Source: Podaxis mareebaensis (Eukaryota; Basidiomycota; Agaricomycetes; Agaricales; Agaricaceae). Taken from it: a stretch of 64,000 nt of DNA. Location: contig JAEUWP010000360.1 of the NCBI GenBank assembly GCA_018524725.1, positions 248,001-312,000 of the forward strand, read 5' to 3'. The translations under genes were made by a program, and so were the position numbers. Below, piece after piece: positions 1 through 12,576 of this stretch (within the stretch, counting starts at the first letter, position 1; the number at the start of each line of letters is the position of its first letter). Under the pieces are notes generated by a model. The model was given only the letters and a program-made list of their open reading frames with translations, was not told the DNA's origin and did no database searches.

Positions 1-892
1 GATGTTGCTAATAGGTTTACAGCCAATGGAAGATACGACCAGGCGATCAAAGACGCATTGGTCGCTGCAGGAGGGACAGGGTTTACCTTCCCAGCTTGCT
101 CCGCACCAGCGTGGGTTTCTGGGAACGCCTACACCGCAAACACAAAGGTTTCTTTTGAAGGGTGAGCATCGCTTTGGAGTAATTATAAGAATAGATCAAA
201 CTAATCAGTGTTATGTCAGGTACATCTGGCAGGTAAACCTCTCCCCCAGCCCTAGATTACCCCACACGTTTTTACGATATGCACAGGCGAAATGGTGGTC
301 TTCCTCTCAGCCGGCACATAATCCCAATGGAGATTGGAGTGCAAGTACGACGAATGCTGCCCCTATGATTTGACTTCGAAGTGAATTATCTGTTTACAGT
401 TAGCGCTTGCGGTGGGAAAGCCGTTCCCCAATCCTCAAGCAGCGGTACTACTTCACGTAGCACTTCAACATCCTCGCCTATGCCGCCCGTAACTTCCACA
501 ACTACATCGTCGACTCCATCAACCACACCAGGCGGAAATTGCGCCGGGATTTCCGTTTGGTCGAGCACTGTCACATACGATGGTGGTTCGCAAGTCGTCT
601 ACAAGTAAGGGCTTAGCATGCCAATTATCCGACAAGTCGCTTATAATCTCAAGTGGACACCTCTGGACATCACTCTGGTGGACGCAAGCTGACACTCCCG
701 GAGGTATGTACCCGCCTCCCCTCTCTGACGTGTCTCTAGTCTCACCCTGATCAAGGCGCTGCGGGTGTCTGGACCGACAATGGTCCGTGTGTAAGTGCTA
801 AAGGAGCTACAGGAAAATTTTCCCAGGCTGCGCAGACCACGGTTCTTGCGAGCCCCACTCCAAGAAAAAGTTCCCGCTTTTTCTCCCTCTGA
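1..892 (+). CDS. Secreted protein with two CBM5/12 chitin-binding modules (3' part, 5' end outside window)
   Basis: The window opens inside a coding exon (frame 1) and I can follow it through several short introns to a stop near 892. Two chitin-binding type 3 (CBM5/12) modules are visible. The first covers about 100-330 and has the WVSGNAYTANTKVSF start and GYIWQAKWW core. The second covers about 540-790 and has a start around WSSTVTYDGGSQV, the core GHLWTSLWWTQADTPG and the closing GVWTDNGPC. They are joined by a Ser/Thr/Pro-rich linker typical of secreted fungal enzymes. Such modules bind chitin and usually sit on chitinases or related hydrolases. The catalytic part lies upstream, so the enzyme class is unknown. 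A GH18 chitinase follows on the same strand 480 bp downstream, so the pair may act together on chitin. The last splice (donor after the GPC codons) and the short tail are less certain. Confidence 0.75.
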
Positions 893-1374
893 GAGATGGT
901 CCTCGTCTGATAGGGAAATTACCTATTCATCTGTACAGAATATTACTCGTTTATGCTATATATCCAAGTCCAGTTGTCTAAATTGAATTTACTGAGATTA
1001 CACGCTGGGGGGAAGACAGAATGTCCATTTTCCAGTATCTGTTCCGAAATAACCTGTGCCTCGAGGGCCGATCAGTTGTGCGTTTTGTCTTCTACGCAAG
1101 CGACATATGCACGCGAAGCTGATGACCACACGAATGACCTGGGAACCTTAACGTTAACTGTCACGAGCTGATTGGCCGCCTGCTCCATCTCCCCGCCTAT
1201 CGCGTCGATATGAATGCCATCCGGACGGCAAGACCTCGAACATAGAGCATCTTATGACTTTCCTGAAAAATAGCCATCCGATACGTGGCATTCCTGAATT
1301 CTCTTCGCAATCGCAGGGCTACATAAGGCCTTGGAGTGCCTAATAGAACGACGCAGTTCCGCCCCTGCCTCATA

Positions 1375-3273
1375 ATGATATTTTGGAGAGCTGGACTCGT
1401 CTTCTATATTCTCTTTTTCCTCGGACTGGTCGACTTACAACAAGCCGCAGCTTTCTCCAATGACCGTTCTGACAATGTAAGTTCCCAGATACCTTCAGGT
1501 GGGCCAACATTGATCCTCCCTACAGCTAGCAGTGTAAGCCGATCTTCCGCTAAGTAGTTTCAGAAACGTGTCATAATCACACTCCAGGTACTGGGGACAA
1601 GACTCTGCAGGCCATCAACAACGGTAAGCAGCATGAATGTAGAGAACCGCTGCATCACTAATTACACCACCCCTCAGATTGTCCTTCTACTGTCAGGACG
1701 ATACGATTGATGTGATCCCACTGGCCTTCCTATATGTGTTTTTTGGAGAAGGCGGTAAGCCCGTTGTGGATTTCTCAAATGTGAGTAGCAAAGTGTGTGG
1801 TTTACGCTGATGTTCACGAACTTCGTTGTCAGATATGCAGCCAGGGCGGAAAGGAATTCCCTAACTCGGATTTGGCGGATTGCTCCTTCCTGGCTTCCGA
1901 TATTAAACAATGTCAAGCTAAAGGGAAAGTAGTCACTATCAGCCTCGGAGGTGCTACAGCCAAAGTCGGATTTGCCAATGCCGCACAGGCCAACGATTTT
2001 GCGGAGACTGTGTGGGATACCTTCTTAGGTGCGAAGTTTCCCTGTGATGTTACGGGGTATGTGCTCAACTGAAGCTCGTAGGGGGGCGTGAGTCTTCCAT
2101 CTAGCGCAGGGGACTGTTCGTTTTGACACCTTTCTAGGAAGCAATACACGACCGTTTGGAGATGCAGTACTCGATGGGTATGTCGATCATCATACAGGTT
2201 TATCCCCTGCTCATCTTGTTGTCTGGCGTAGCGTCGACCTAGATATAGAATCTGGTTCTCCTTCGCATTATTCAACTTTTGTCGACAGGCTTCGAGCCCT
2301 ATCAAAGGGCTCACGAAAACGGTGTGTATCTATAATGACTCCACTTCTCTGTGCTTACCCGCACATAGGTATTATATCACGGCTGCACCTCAGTGTCCTT
2401 TCCCAGACGCTAAAGTGGGGGACGCACTTGACAATGCCGACTTCGATGCTATTTATGTCCAGTTCTGTAAGTCCAATTTTCCCAGGCGGACTTCAAGGAT
2501 TCTCACCCTCTCCGTCAGATAATAATTACTGTGAAACATCAAAACCTTCCGTGAGATTATTTCTATCAATATCCATCCCCCAAAATACTCAACTAAAATA
2601 ACTACAAGGAATTCAACTTTGCCACATGGTACAGTCCCCATCTGAAATTCTTCAAAGTGCATCCTCTTATCTTAAGCCCGCAGGGATCGTTGGGCAAAAA
2701 CGAAGTCACCTAACCCAAATGTCAAAGTTTATATCGGCGCTCCTGCTGGACCCAAAGCCGCTGGCTCAGGTTATGTCGACGCTAACACATTGATCAGCAT
2801 GGCTAAAAATGTTCGAAATCGATATTCTTCTTTTGGAGGTGTGATGCTTTGGGATGCCGACACAGCTTATAGTAAGTACATCTATTTTACTTCATTGAAG
2901 CAATCTGACCACCGTTCTGTGATACCATCCGACAGATAACGACCGATTTGATCTCAAAATCAAGAACGCTATCGCGACGGGACACGAAGTACCCACGAAA
3001 CCAAACACATCAGATGGCGAAGGTGATGAAGATAGCGAAGGTGATGGAGGTAGCAAAGGTGATGGAGGTAGCAAAGGTGATGGAGATAGCAAAGGTGACG
3101 AGGACGGCCCTTCCGTTACGTCGGGCGCAATAATTGCGGAAGCCACCTTACCGGCAGATTTCCGAGACCCCAGAGAGAAAGCTCGAGTGAAGCGACCATC
3201 GAACCTCACAATCATGCGGCGAGATGAAGGGACAAGTCGACCGAAAGTGTCCTCTCGCCTCTTCCGGTTTTAG
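1375..3273 (+). CDS. Class III (hevamine-like) GH18 chitinase
   Basis: Endochitinase cleaving beta-1,4-N-acetylglucosamine links by the substrate-assisted GH18 mechanism. I chose the ATG at 1375 because it starts a hydrophobic signal peptide (MIFWRAGLVFYILFFLG). After two introns the mature start reads LAVYWGQDSAG, the class III signature. Further exons give ISLGG, the catalytic DGVDLDIE (DxxDxDxE, complete, glutamate present), YYITAAPQCPFPD, FDAIYVQFYNNYC and GGVMLWDAD, covering the whole barrel. At least seven introns of about 45-90 bp join in frame. The C-terminus is not a chitin-binding module but an acidic Gly/Ser/Asp repeat (3013-3105), then a basic tail. It lies just downstream of a CBM5/12 protein. 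A role in cell-wall remodelling or in degrading chitin of other organisms cannot be separated from sequence. Confidence 0.9.
3013..3105 (+). repeat. 18-nt coding minisatellite in chitinase tail
   Basis: About five imperfect copies of an 18-nt unit encode repeats of the type GDGGSKG/GDGDSKG in the chitinase C-terminus. Units stay in frame, so length changes would not break the protein. Confidence 0.8.
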
Positions 3274-4396
3274 TTGAAGAACGAATCATTCCATCAGAAT
3301 GACCCCTGTTACGGTAGTCCGGCAAGCATCCGGGCAAAACCCACTCACCAGGCGAATAAGTGTATCGTGTATGTACCCCCTGATTTGTCTGAGTTACTGT
3401 TCTCGGCTTTTCTCGGTCGCAGTGGTCATCTCTTGTATTATATAACATCGGTTCCATCCCTTCTCTGACCAGACGCGAGATATATGACCAGGACATAATG
3501 CAGATCCGATCATTAGTGTTGAATCCTTAGGGAAGGTAGGTGAAAGGCACACAAACAAAATGACATGTTCAACAGCCAGCCATAAGTATATAACACATCT
3601 ACCATGTCCATCAGTTATTCTCTTCTGTGAGGATCCACCATCTATTTTTACATGGGATACGAGGAGAAGAACCCTCATTTACTGGGGTGTGAAGATCCGG
3701 AAAGAAGCCAAAAGAGTGGTGGAGGCTAATTTTGTGACATGATAAATGGAGATGATGATACCTAAGGGCCTAACTCTTCATGTTTCATCGTTCCAGTTAT
3801 TGTGCACCCGGCTGTGTCGATAATGCCGATCTAAAGGAGCTTAACAAGCGACGCGGACTCCGTTGCCTGTTGCATAACCCCAGGAAACCTATCACAGATT
3901 AGGATCCCGAGTAAGAAAAGACCATCTGGCGTGAGCTCGCGACAGCTGGTGGGGTCTGAATAGTTTGGTACAGCGTATGGCACACATCTGAAATGTCAGT
4001 GGGGAAGTGTGACACTGATATAGTTAGAGCTATCATTAGACTCTGGATGATTCGTAGTCCAACCTTTGTCATGACAGTACTTCTTGGCTTGGCGAATGCG
4101 CACCAAAAATAGCCTCGCGGCACACATGTCCAAAATTTTCCTGAATAACCGGTCTTCCGAATCGCAGCGATCCGAGGGAGCGTTCATTACGCCAGAAGAC
4201 AGGAAAAAGTGCCGTAGATACCACGGTAACATTCTGTAACATCACGCGTGTGGAAGATATCGGAGAGTGTATTCAAATGCATACAGATACGGGAATGAAT
4301 TTATCTCGGATGTCGCCTGACTTCCTGTCGCAATAAACCGGGTGTCGCCAAGGTGCCGTCAGACGTAAGAGGTCCAATGACGGAGGGAGAACCCAG
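3274..4396. other. Intergenic, no gene seen
   Basis: About 1.1 kb between the chitinase stop and the stop of the convergent exonuclease gene. Only short, non-conserved ORFs occur on both strands and I recognise no domain. It should contain both 3' UTRs. Confidence 0.6.
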
Positions 4397-5795
4397 TCAA
4401 GAATTATCGACCTCACGAAGACTTGGTTCAGAAGTAGGTTGGATGACCACAGCGGATGGTGGCCTCATTTCTCTTCTGGAGTTGCGTGGCTGCACTGACT
4501 GAGCAGATCTCACTACTGGGTGATTTGCAGAAGGGCGCAGAAGAACGTTATCGAGACGAGAGTAATTCGGATTGATTTGGGGGGAGAATTGGGGAGAGCG
4601 CGGCTGCAAACGAGCCGCCGGATGTGGGAAATGGTTTCCACGAAATCCTCTATTCCCTCTAGGATTCGAGGCTCCTCGCGTCAAGGGAATCGACTGTGGA
4701 GCTGGCAGCGCAAGTGCACTGCCAGGTCCCCGGGCGACTAAAGCTGTGGCCTGGCTGGAAGATTCCACAACTGCATTAGTTGCCTCTTTTTGTATCTTCG
4801 GTGGTTTAGGTTCTCGTGGTGGGGGCGGTGGACCGGGATCATAGTAGGGGTTGGATGGTTGCCATGTTGCTCCAAATGGGTCACAGAGGCAGCCCCTGAT
4901 CATACCAAAAGTATAGTATCTGACATCCGGTTGAGGCGATACTGATGGCATCATGGCCATCAGCCTCGTATAGATAACATAGCCTGCATGAGCATCATTA
5001 GCAGCATCTATTCAGGGACAAGTTAGAATGATGATCTATTGCTATGAGGGACCTGAAACACTGACACATTTGCTGGGGTTCAGTCAACTTGCGTTCCCAG
5101 TTACTACGTGTGATTTTCCCTTTTGCTAGCATACGATCCTCATAGACAGCGACAAGACGTGCAAGTCCGAGAGGATCGGTATACCTTCCTTTCCACTTAT
5201 CGTTATCGACCGTTCGGGCAAGCAAGGCAAGATCTGCACAGTTGCTAATGTCGGCATGCCAGTCTTGGTACAGTTTTTTTGCATCACCTAATAGCCGTGT
5301 CAGCGGAAGCAGGAAAGGAGAGTGGAAAATCTGACCTTGGATGCCTACACCAGCCTTGACGATATTTGGGTTAACCAGGAATTCGCGCAACTTTGAAGGA
5401 AATTCTGGTGCCAAAATATAAGGATTGGGTGAGATTGCTATCAGCGGATACGCCCTACCTTGCATTGCGGTGACTTGGAGGAGAAGGATGGTTTCGTGGT
5501 TCGCAATTTGGACTAACGCAACGCGATTTTCGGATTGCCCTTTCATGAAAGTCGGCTTCCATTCAAGGTCGAATCCATAAGCATTACTGTTGAGTTGTTC
5601 GAGCGCTCGATTGGCCTCCTGATGATCACGTGTATAGATGAGTCGGGCATTTGGGTGCCGTTCACGCCATGAATATGGAGTGGTCGGTGCGGACGGAGTC
5701 TTCACGTTTGGCTGAAGTGAGGCGGGTGATACCGGAGCAGGGGGTCCGTGAGCATTAATGGGTTGTGCTATTGGTGTTGGCCCTGACGCTGCCAT
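4397..5795 (-). CDS. DEDDy-family 3'-5' exonuclease with disordered RG/Pro-rich tail
   Basis: Predicted 3'-5' exonuclease of the RNase H fold (WRN/EXD2-like DEDDy group). Start at ATG 5795; four exons join cleanly, for example intron 5008-5065. A Pro-rich N-terminus of about 45 residues precedes the domain. Exo I is GFDLEWKP (catalytic D and E). Exo II is IVKAGVGIQGDAKKL, split by an intron. Exo III is MYAANDAHAGYVIY, which carries the catalytic Tyr and Asp and is restored only when the 58-nt intron is removed. All catalytic residues are therefore present. The last 190 or so residues are low-complexity: a PGPPPPPREPKPPK stretch, then Gly/Arg/Asn-rich sequence ending in Pro/Ser, which may bind RNA or protein. 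The natural substrate, DNA or RNA, is not shown by sequence. Confidence 0.85.
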
Positions 5796-6899
5796 TATAC
5801 CTCAGTTTTTGAGTCTTAAGAGAGGAAGGAACGTAAGGGAAAAGCAGGGCAGAAGAGTGTGTGGGGTTAATATGGGCTGCGGAACTGTGATGCTGCTGGA
5901 GGAACATGCACAAGCTGTACGTTTGCAAGTACGTTTCGGTTAGTCAAGGTCTAAATTCGTCCATCGCGTGTAAAGCGGCCAGGCCGGTTCTTTCTATAAA
6001 TATGCGCTTGAAAATCAGCATGAATAGGAAGGCGAGCAAATGGTGATAGTCCTTGGCGTAGGGTAGGATTGGGCGAGAAGACCGGCGTGTCAAGTGATGA
6101 TAATAAATGGATCTGGGGATTGATTGACAACCAGGATGAGGCTGAGACAAGTAAGGAATCTGTTGCGGACCGCAATGAAGAGCAACCACAGCCCAGCGAC
6201 AGGATAAATTGATATGTTGCCCTGAATATTGATGCTAGGATGTTTGGGGATAGAAATTAGTCAGGTGTCGCATTGTCAAGTTCGATGTACGAGGAAGGTT
6301 ATGCTGCGAGCTCAGTGCTTAAGTTCAGCACCCAGATAGCATCCAGAGTCCAGGAACTGCAAGGACAGAAACGGACTACTGTTATGTGACAAAGTACGAT
6401 CCACCGTGGGAGGGAGCCAAATTTAACCTGGGTGACGGCAGCTGATTGGCTGCTATTTGGAGGCACGGCCCCGACCTATTCAAAAATTGTTCAGCTGGCG
6501 TCACACGTACGTGTCACAGGCTATACCAAGAACGCCAGACTGCCAAGACAGCTCACAAGGCACACACAGCCGTGATATCCAATTTTCACGCCAATCGTTT
6601 TCGCCAGTGACAATAGTTCCGCTGGTAGTTCGTAGCTTGACCTGTAAATGCGATAGACACCCGTCGAAGCCCCGATAATCAGGCTTTTATGCAACCACGG
6701 ACATGTATTATTGCCACAGGCTATTCTTGGCTCCGAGCATTTTCCTGGTTCGAAAATAGTTCAGGGAACAGGTGGCCGGCGCAAAGGTCTTGGCAAAAAG
6801 TCTTGGGAGGTAACAAAAATAGTCCACAGGTGAGGCATAAGAGCAAGCCTCTGCGTTGTCCCTCCTAGTTCTTGGCCCCATTAGCTCTTCCTCGCAACC
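5796..6899. promoter_or_regulatory. Shared upstream region of two divergent genes
   Basis: 1.1 kb between the divergent starts at 5795 (minus) and 6900 (plus). No coding potential I can support. A palindromic CACGTACGTG core is seen near 6505. No clear TATA box can be assigned. Confidence 0.4.
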
Positions 6900-7705
6900 A
6901 TGAATTCTGCCCATCCCCTCCCCGAATCCACCTCCTATACACGCAATCTCTCCGACAGCGACATTAAACGCATGGTCGCATCTTCGTTCCAGGTCCTTGA
7001 GCAGGTGAGCTCATCCTGTCTTACGTACTTTTTTCTGCCTTATTCTTATCATTTCTCAGCCTACCCCTCCCACTCTAAGAGAAATTCTCGCTGCCTACCG
7101 GACAAAAGGAGACGGAGACCGTGATATGCTTCTTGCCATGCTTAACGCGAAAGCCGCGGAGGATCAGGTTCGCGTTACTGATGTATTCAAGTTATGGCCT
7201 TCACCTGACTTCCAACCAGCGGATAGCCGCTATGGCAAATCTCCATCGCACTGTTTTGGATGTGTATCAGGCCTCTTTTGAACCGATGCCGCCGCCCCGC
7301 GTCAATGGCAGTTATCCCTATCCCACCCCTTCCTTCACTCAGTCGCCGCCACATTGCGAACAGAGGCCTAGCCGACGGAGTCAATATCCTCGTGCATCAT
7401 CGAGAAGTCGGTCTCCAGCACGAATACACTCGCATATACTGCCACCTCGAGATGCATCCATGTATCATGAACCCCCTCGCAAGCGCCACCGAGGCTCCCA
7501 TTCGCCTCCTCCAACTCATGCTGGGGCCTACGATTCCCATCCTGGTTCGCAGCATGAGCAATTCCCTCCTTCCCCTTACTCATCATCAGACAGAAGCGAC
7601 TCCGCTGAATACTCTCCGCGCTCGCGCCAATCAATGGCAATAGGCTCCCTTCTATCATCCGGGCCAAGTAAAGAAATGAACGGAGATATCCAGGACCGTG
7701 AATGA
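6900..7705 (+). CDS. Conserved fungal hypothetical protein, Ser/Pro/Arg-rich C-terminus
   Basis: Three exons (6900-7004, 7060-7167, 7220-7705) join in frame from a well-placed ATG (ACCATGAA) to TGA at 7705, about 233 residues. The N-terminal 80 residues are predicted helical and contain LREILAAYRTKGDGDRDML and AEDQRIAAMANLHRTVLDVY; this part looks like a folded, conserved region. The remainder is disordered, with RSPARIHSH, KRHRGSHSPPP and many Ser/Pro/Arg, resembling nuclear or RNA-associated proteins. I do not recognise the family and assign no function. The clean intron structure and the compositional switch argue that it is a real gene. Confidence 0.65.
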
Positions 7706-8483
7706 TGGTGCACATGACCATAGGAACCGAGTTCTTTACACCATTTCAGCAGTTCATGTTGATTTCATGATTCATCGTCTTTGCCGAAAATGCATGTATT
7801 TATTCTTACCTCGCCTTCGACTGTACCATACTTACCAATACCACTGCGGATTCCTTGCCCTTGCCACCCGCAATATTTCATATTTCATAGTTTACTGAAT
7901 CATGCTTTGTTTGTATGTAATGCTTGTTTGTAATATGGTCCGGGTATTCTGTTGCGCCACCATGCAAGAGGCTGTCGGATGTTGCGATCAGAGGAGTATT
8001 TTTGTTCTGTGCCGCATCCCCCCGTCCTTGGCTTTAGACCCGTGTTCGACTTTGGCCTTGACAACATGCTATTGCGCCTCTTGCATCACTTGGCATGATT
8101 GAATGTCGGAAAAACAGCCAGGGGGCGCTATCATCCATCAAGTTCCACATGTTGGGTATCAAGACCTATTTTTGGCTCATACCTGATACGTTCGCTATTC
8201 ATTTTAATTCAGGTGTGGAGGCGTTTACGCGCTCAATCACGTCAATTTCTGGGTTTTAGCCCCTCCGGCGCCGCGACAGGTGATACGGACCAAATACGGA
8301 CCAAAGTGGATCCTGCTCCGTCTGACCCGGAGCCGTCCCAATCTCCTTTACAATCTATAATTAGCCCATTCATTGATCTAGTGATGTCTAATAATCAACA
8401 CGTGACATACGCGTGAATTTGAACGTGCTATGGAGAACACGTGTCTGGTTCATTGAACTTGGACCATCACCCTGCTTTGTTGA
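7706..8483. promoter_or_regulatory. Intergenic region with two CACGTG boxes before the RING gene
   Basis: No gene seen. Two CACGTG hexamers (8399-8404 and 8438-8443) lie 85 and 46 bases before the RING-finger start codon, a plausible bHLH (Cbf1/USF-type) binding arrangement. Confidence 0.4.
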
Positions 8484-10016
8484 ATGTCCGAAGACGAGTT
8501 CGACAATTTCCCTGACCTTTTTGCGGGCGTCAGTGAAGCAGAGTGGTCAAGAATATTAGATCGACCAGATCTCACATCAGGAGACTCCAATGGCCAACAT
8601 CCTCAGCAACAAGGACAGGGTGGATTCCCTGCTAGCCCCACGGGATCAACTGATTACGGGGATGATGACTCTATGGACGCAGAAACACTGGCCGAGCTTG
8701 ATCGTATAGAAGTACATGCTTTACAGACTCTTGAGGGATCATCACCCACAACTCGTGGTACGGGTTTATCTTCCATGTGGCTGGTTTGAAAGGGACTTGA
8801 CGGGCGCCGACAGCACATCACACTGCTACCTCTAGCCACCATGGTCCATTAAGTAAGCCCACGAACCTGATTCTTGTCTGCCTTACTCACCTAAATCAGG
8901 AGGTGAATGGGCTTACAATGGTCCTGTCGAAGAGGCATTGATATTAACGCGACATAAGCATCTACAAGGATCGAGATCGACGATGACCTGTTACGACCCC
9001 CTTACTCCGTGAATGCGAATGCCAATCATCAAACTTCGCAGCCAATGACTAGGCTGGCTGTAAATCTGGCTCGATTAGCAGAAAGACCCCGTAAGTGAGC
9101 GAGTCCTATCTTGGGGGAAGGCAATAACTCGGGGCGATTAGGACTGTCGGATATTGAGTCCTCATGTCTGCCTGCAAAGAGACCACGAAGTCAACTCTCC
9201 GACTCCGAGCGCGAAAAAGGAAAAATGAGAGCTGATACAACGATCCAGCGTTTCCTTGAAGATTACGAAGAGGAATTAACATGCCCTATGTGAGTTCTTG
9301 GCTGCGTCGAAGATCTTTCTCTGAGACCGCTGCAACCTAGATGTTGTGACCTATTGTAGGTTGCTTTTCCTGCATCACAATGAGTTGTTATGCACCTAAT
9401 TGTAGTGTGGCCACACATATTGGTAATCCATGTGGCCATAGCTTCTGCGGCGATTGCGGATGGCAATGGGTGAAAAAGAATGTGTGTTATACAAAACCTC
9501 TATCGGTCATTCAATCTAAGGGCTAACTCCAATTTGTTTCAGAAACACAGCCAGTGTCCTGTTTGTCGAACAAAGCTCATCAGAAAGGAGCCGCTCATTC
9601 CGAATATAACGATGGACAACCTTGTGGAGAAGCATATAGTACAGTTAAGCTTTGCTGGAGATGGGGACTGGCAGCCTCATGGTTCTAAATATAAAGAGCG
9701 AGACACTCGTAAAACGTAAGTTCTGTTCTCTCGAATTTCCTTGAATGATTGTGAACTAAAGTGGAGTATTCATTCGTCAAGGAAATGGAAGGCTTCTGCT
9801 AGCGCCAGGATGAAGACCAAGCAAGCACGCAAAGCGGAAATACGTCCTGTGGTGATCGACGAAGTCCCTGAGGGTCACATTGAGGAGCCACTCTTCCTCC
9901 CGACTGATGATGACGGTTCATATGTCGAAAATTTGTCTCAAGAACAATTGCAAATAGAAATGACAAGGACTCGTTCCGATCGCCAATCACGGAATAGGAG
10001 AGGGAGGCGAAGATGA
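8484..10016 (+). CDS. C3HC4 RING-finger protein (putative E3 ubiquitin ligase)
   Basis: Start ATG at 8484 gives an acidic N-terminus (MSEDEFDNFPDLFAGVSEAE). Later exons carry a region with AKRPRSQLSDSE and then a RING domain assembled over three short introns between about 9280 and 9600: LTCPICCDLF, NPCGHSFCGDC and QCPVCR supply Cys/His ligands in the order C-x2-C...C-x-H-x2-C-x2-C...C-P-x-C. After it come NITMDNLVEKHIVQL and a charged tail ending RNRRGRRR at 10016. RING proteins of this type usually transfer ubiquitin from an E2; a separate conserved substrate-binding domain is not visible. The RING exon joins are secure. Exons between about 8750 and 9060 are uncertain, because I could not find one consistent frame around 8940-8990, so that part may be mis-spliced here or frameshifted. 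Confidence 0.7.
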
Positions 10017-12576
10017 GACTAAGGTTTCATTGCTCTCTTGAACTTGTAAGTCATTCTGTACCTCTGATGACGTCATTTTCTTATAGACGTGGGACAGGCT
10101 GCTACTCACATCAACATCAATCTGCCCTCCTCGCCCTAGCATTCGCGGTAGTCAGTGGGCTGACGGCAATCTCGACATCCACGTACGCCTTCAATTCATT
10201 CCTGATCTGGCCGAGATCTAGTCCATGTCCATGGCTGCTTCAAACCACGCAGATAACACTGGTTGGTCATTCGCGTTAGTCTAGATGTTTACCTCCTTCG
10301 GCGCACTGTGCGAGGGCCCAATTACAGTCGAACATGCCGGTTGATGGCCATACAACGGATTTCACCGACCCTGCCGCAGGATCCTGAATCCCAGATATCA
10401 AGCTTTTGTGCCGAATGACAAGGCAACTCGATGGCATGGGTTTCGTTTCGTGCTGGCGCTTGTTGTTCACATGTATATATGTCCGGTGAAGGGGTTGGAA
10501 TAATCTGATCAGAATGGGGAAATCATAACGGGGTCTAATGAGACCGCTTTCCCAGCTCCCTTCCTTGTGCGACTTGCTCTGGTCACTTATTCACTCGGAG
10601 CTCTTTCAAGCGAGGCCAATGAACGAGATCGTGTACTTTTCTGGTTACGACCTATTACTACGTTTGGAAGTTGAAGCTTGAAGGATGATGGGTGCGTTCT
10701 TAATGGTTGTCCACCTGCTTGACACTTCCCTGACACTTGTTACACTATACAGGACTTGTTACACTATGCAGGACTTGTACTCGTGGCTGTGACGCCGTTG
10801 AAACATCTTTAGTTCTTTATGATGAAGTGCTCTTCCCACTTTTGCCTATGTATATGTTGGCCGCATCCACCAACCTCACGATGAAATACCCACCCTACAA
10901 ACTTCTGGAACCAGCAGACTGACCTTGAAGGCTCACGATCCCCTAAACGGTCTGCACCGGTTCATGGAATTCATTACCCGTTCGCCATCATTAAGTCAAG
11001 TCGTCCTATCTGAATTAGAAATGCACCGTGCTATTATCGCCATTCTGGGGGATCGTAGGCCTGTCAAAACGATCTCGATACCCATTCAGCCTCGTGATCT
11101 ATGTTTCTACCCTTAGCTATGCCAACTCACTCCAATAAACGTGAAGCATTCACCGCGTTTGCCCCGCACCGAATCGCAGCGTCCTTTCTCTACAAGGAAA
11201 GGTGATATCTCAGATCTGGCATGATTACCTTGTGATGTTGGCGGGGAGGAATGCGTCCTCGATGCTGCCTCAGTGATTCCGAGAGGTACACAGGAAACGC
11301 GATGGTAGTTATTGCTACTATCCGCCCCGGTAGGCTGGGATCAGGTAATCTCGAGTTGCCGAGTTTGACCTCCGCCTCAATCATCTCCTGGCGAGCCAAT
11401 CCATGAACTATCGACATCGAATTCTAGGGATGAAGGACATCCTCTGATCCCTGACCGATGTCGGTGTTGCATCCGAATATCGGAGAGAGGAAAACATACC
11501 TCCGACACCCAAATTCATAACCAAATTTCCGGAACTGGAAACCCCGTCCAGTCTCCTTTGTTCTCTCTCTTCACGTACTCGAGATGTGTTTTTGTGATGA
11601 TTGCTGTCGTTCTCGAGAGATGGTTTGATGCATGCTTCTCGAAGGAAAATTTCAACCCCCGAAAGTCAAGAAGATAAGAATTCTGGAATTGTAGCTCGGG
11701 GGGCTGGTATGATAGCGCGGACAAGATAGGGATGATTGGCCTTTCGACCTCTCCATCAGGTTGCTTCAAGCGGAGATCAGGTATCCAAGATTCTTCTGAA
11801 TTCATCAGCAGCAAAGTTACGTATTATCCGATCGCAAGTATCGCGGGAGGACAACATTTGTCGGGTGCAGACAGAGGACAACGCAGGGAAGGTGTCCCGG
11901 AATACGGCCCAATCTCCACACGAGGAGATGGGAGATATCGCCGCACGTTCTTCGTCGTTCCACGCAGAAATCCAACAAGGAGCAGTCATTATGACTCTGC
12001 GAAGCATTGATAGTCGCTCAATGATGTATTCTGCGGACGGCCGCCAGAAGATGGGAAACAGCAGGGACGGTGACAGTAGTGCTGGAACAATCGCCGAAGA
12101 AAGCGGGGAGGTCGCTGCAACTTGAAAGATGCATTACGAGATTGTTAATTCCGTGCGATTGAGTGGAAGAATATTGGAAGTAACTAACAGCCAACGTGAG
12201 ACCGCTGGCGGCCACAGTACGAGATATGACACTAGAACTAGGATAAATTCGTTTGGAAGCATTTCATGAACGTAGCGGACAGCGGAGGTGACAGAGTATT
12301 AATGTTATTGTTGGAGCTCACCAAAAAATCGAATCCGAAAGGCGAATGGTTGAAATGGCCGTTCCTAAGTGAAAGTATATTAGAAATCGGAACGCTCAGG
12401 TTGTATCCGAAAGGTTTAGCTCGTTCTGTTTTCGTACTTTCTTTTTGGAGAATTTTCCTTGCCGCTAATTCGGCAAACCTTTGAGTACGATGTACTAACA
12501 GGTTTATTGTCATACTAGCCGCTAACAAAGATCTCATCTTATTTACTGGTAGACACCTACAGTCTCTAACTTTTCT
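10017..12576. other. 2.5 kb without a supportable gene
   Basis: CpG content is normal, so this is not part of the transposon island. Only short ORFs are present on both strands (for example 10925-11116 plus, 11515-11814 minus, 11736-12125 plus). None has recognisable motifs or clean intron joins. A decayed or rapidly evolving gene or a non-coding RNA is possible but not shown. Confidence 0.5.
10736..10773. repeat. Tandem duplication of 19 bp
   Basis: Two adjacent 19-base copies starting CTTGTTACACTAT, differing at one base, inside the gene-poor stretch. Confidence 0.8.

Noticed and set aside
11736..12125. Plus-strand ORF of 129 residues in the gene-poor stretch
   Set aside because: Overlaps other open frames on both strands; no domain or intron support.
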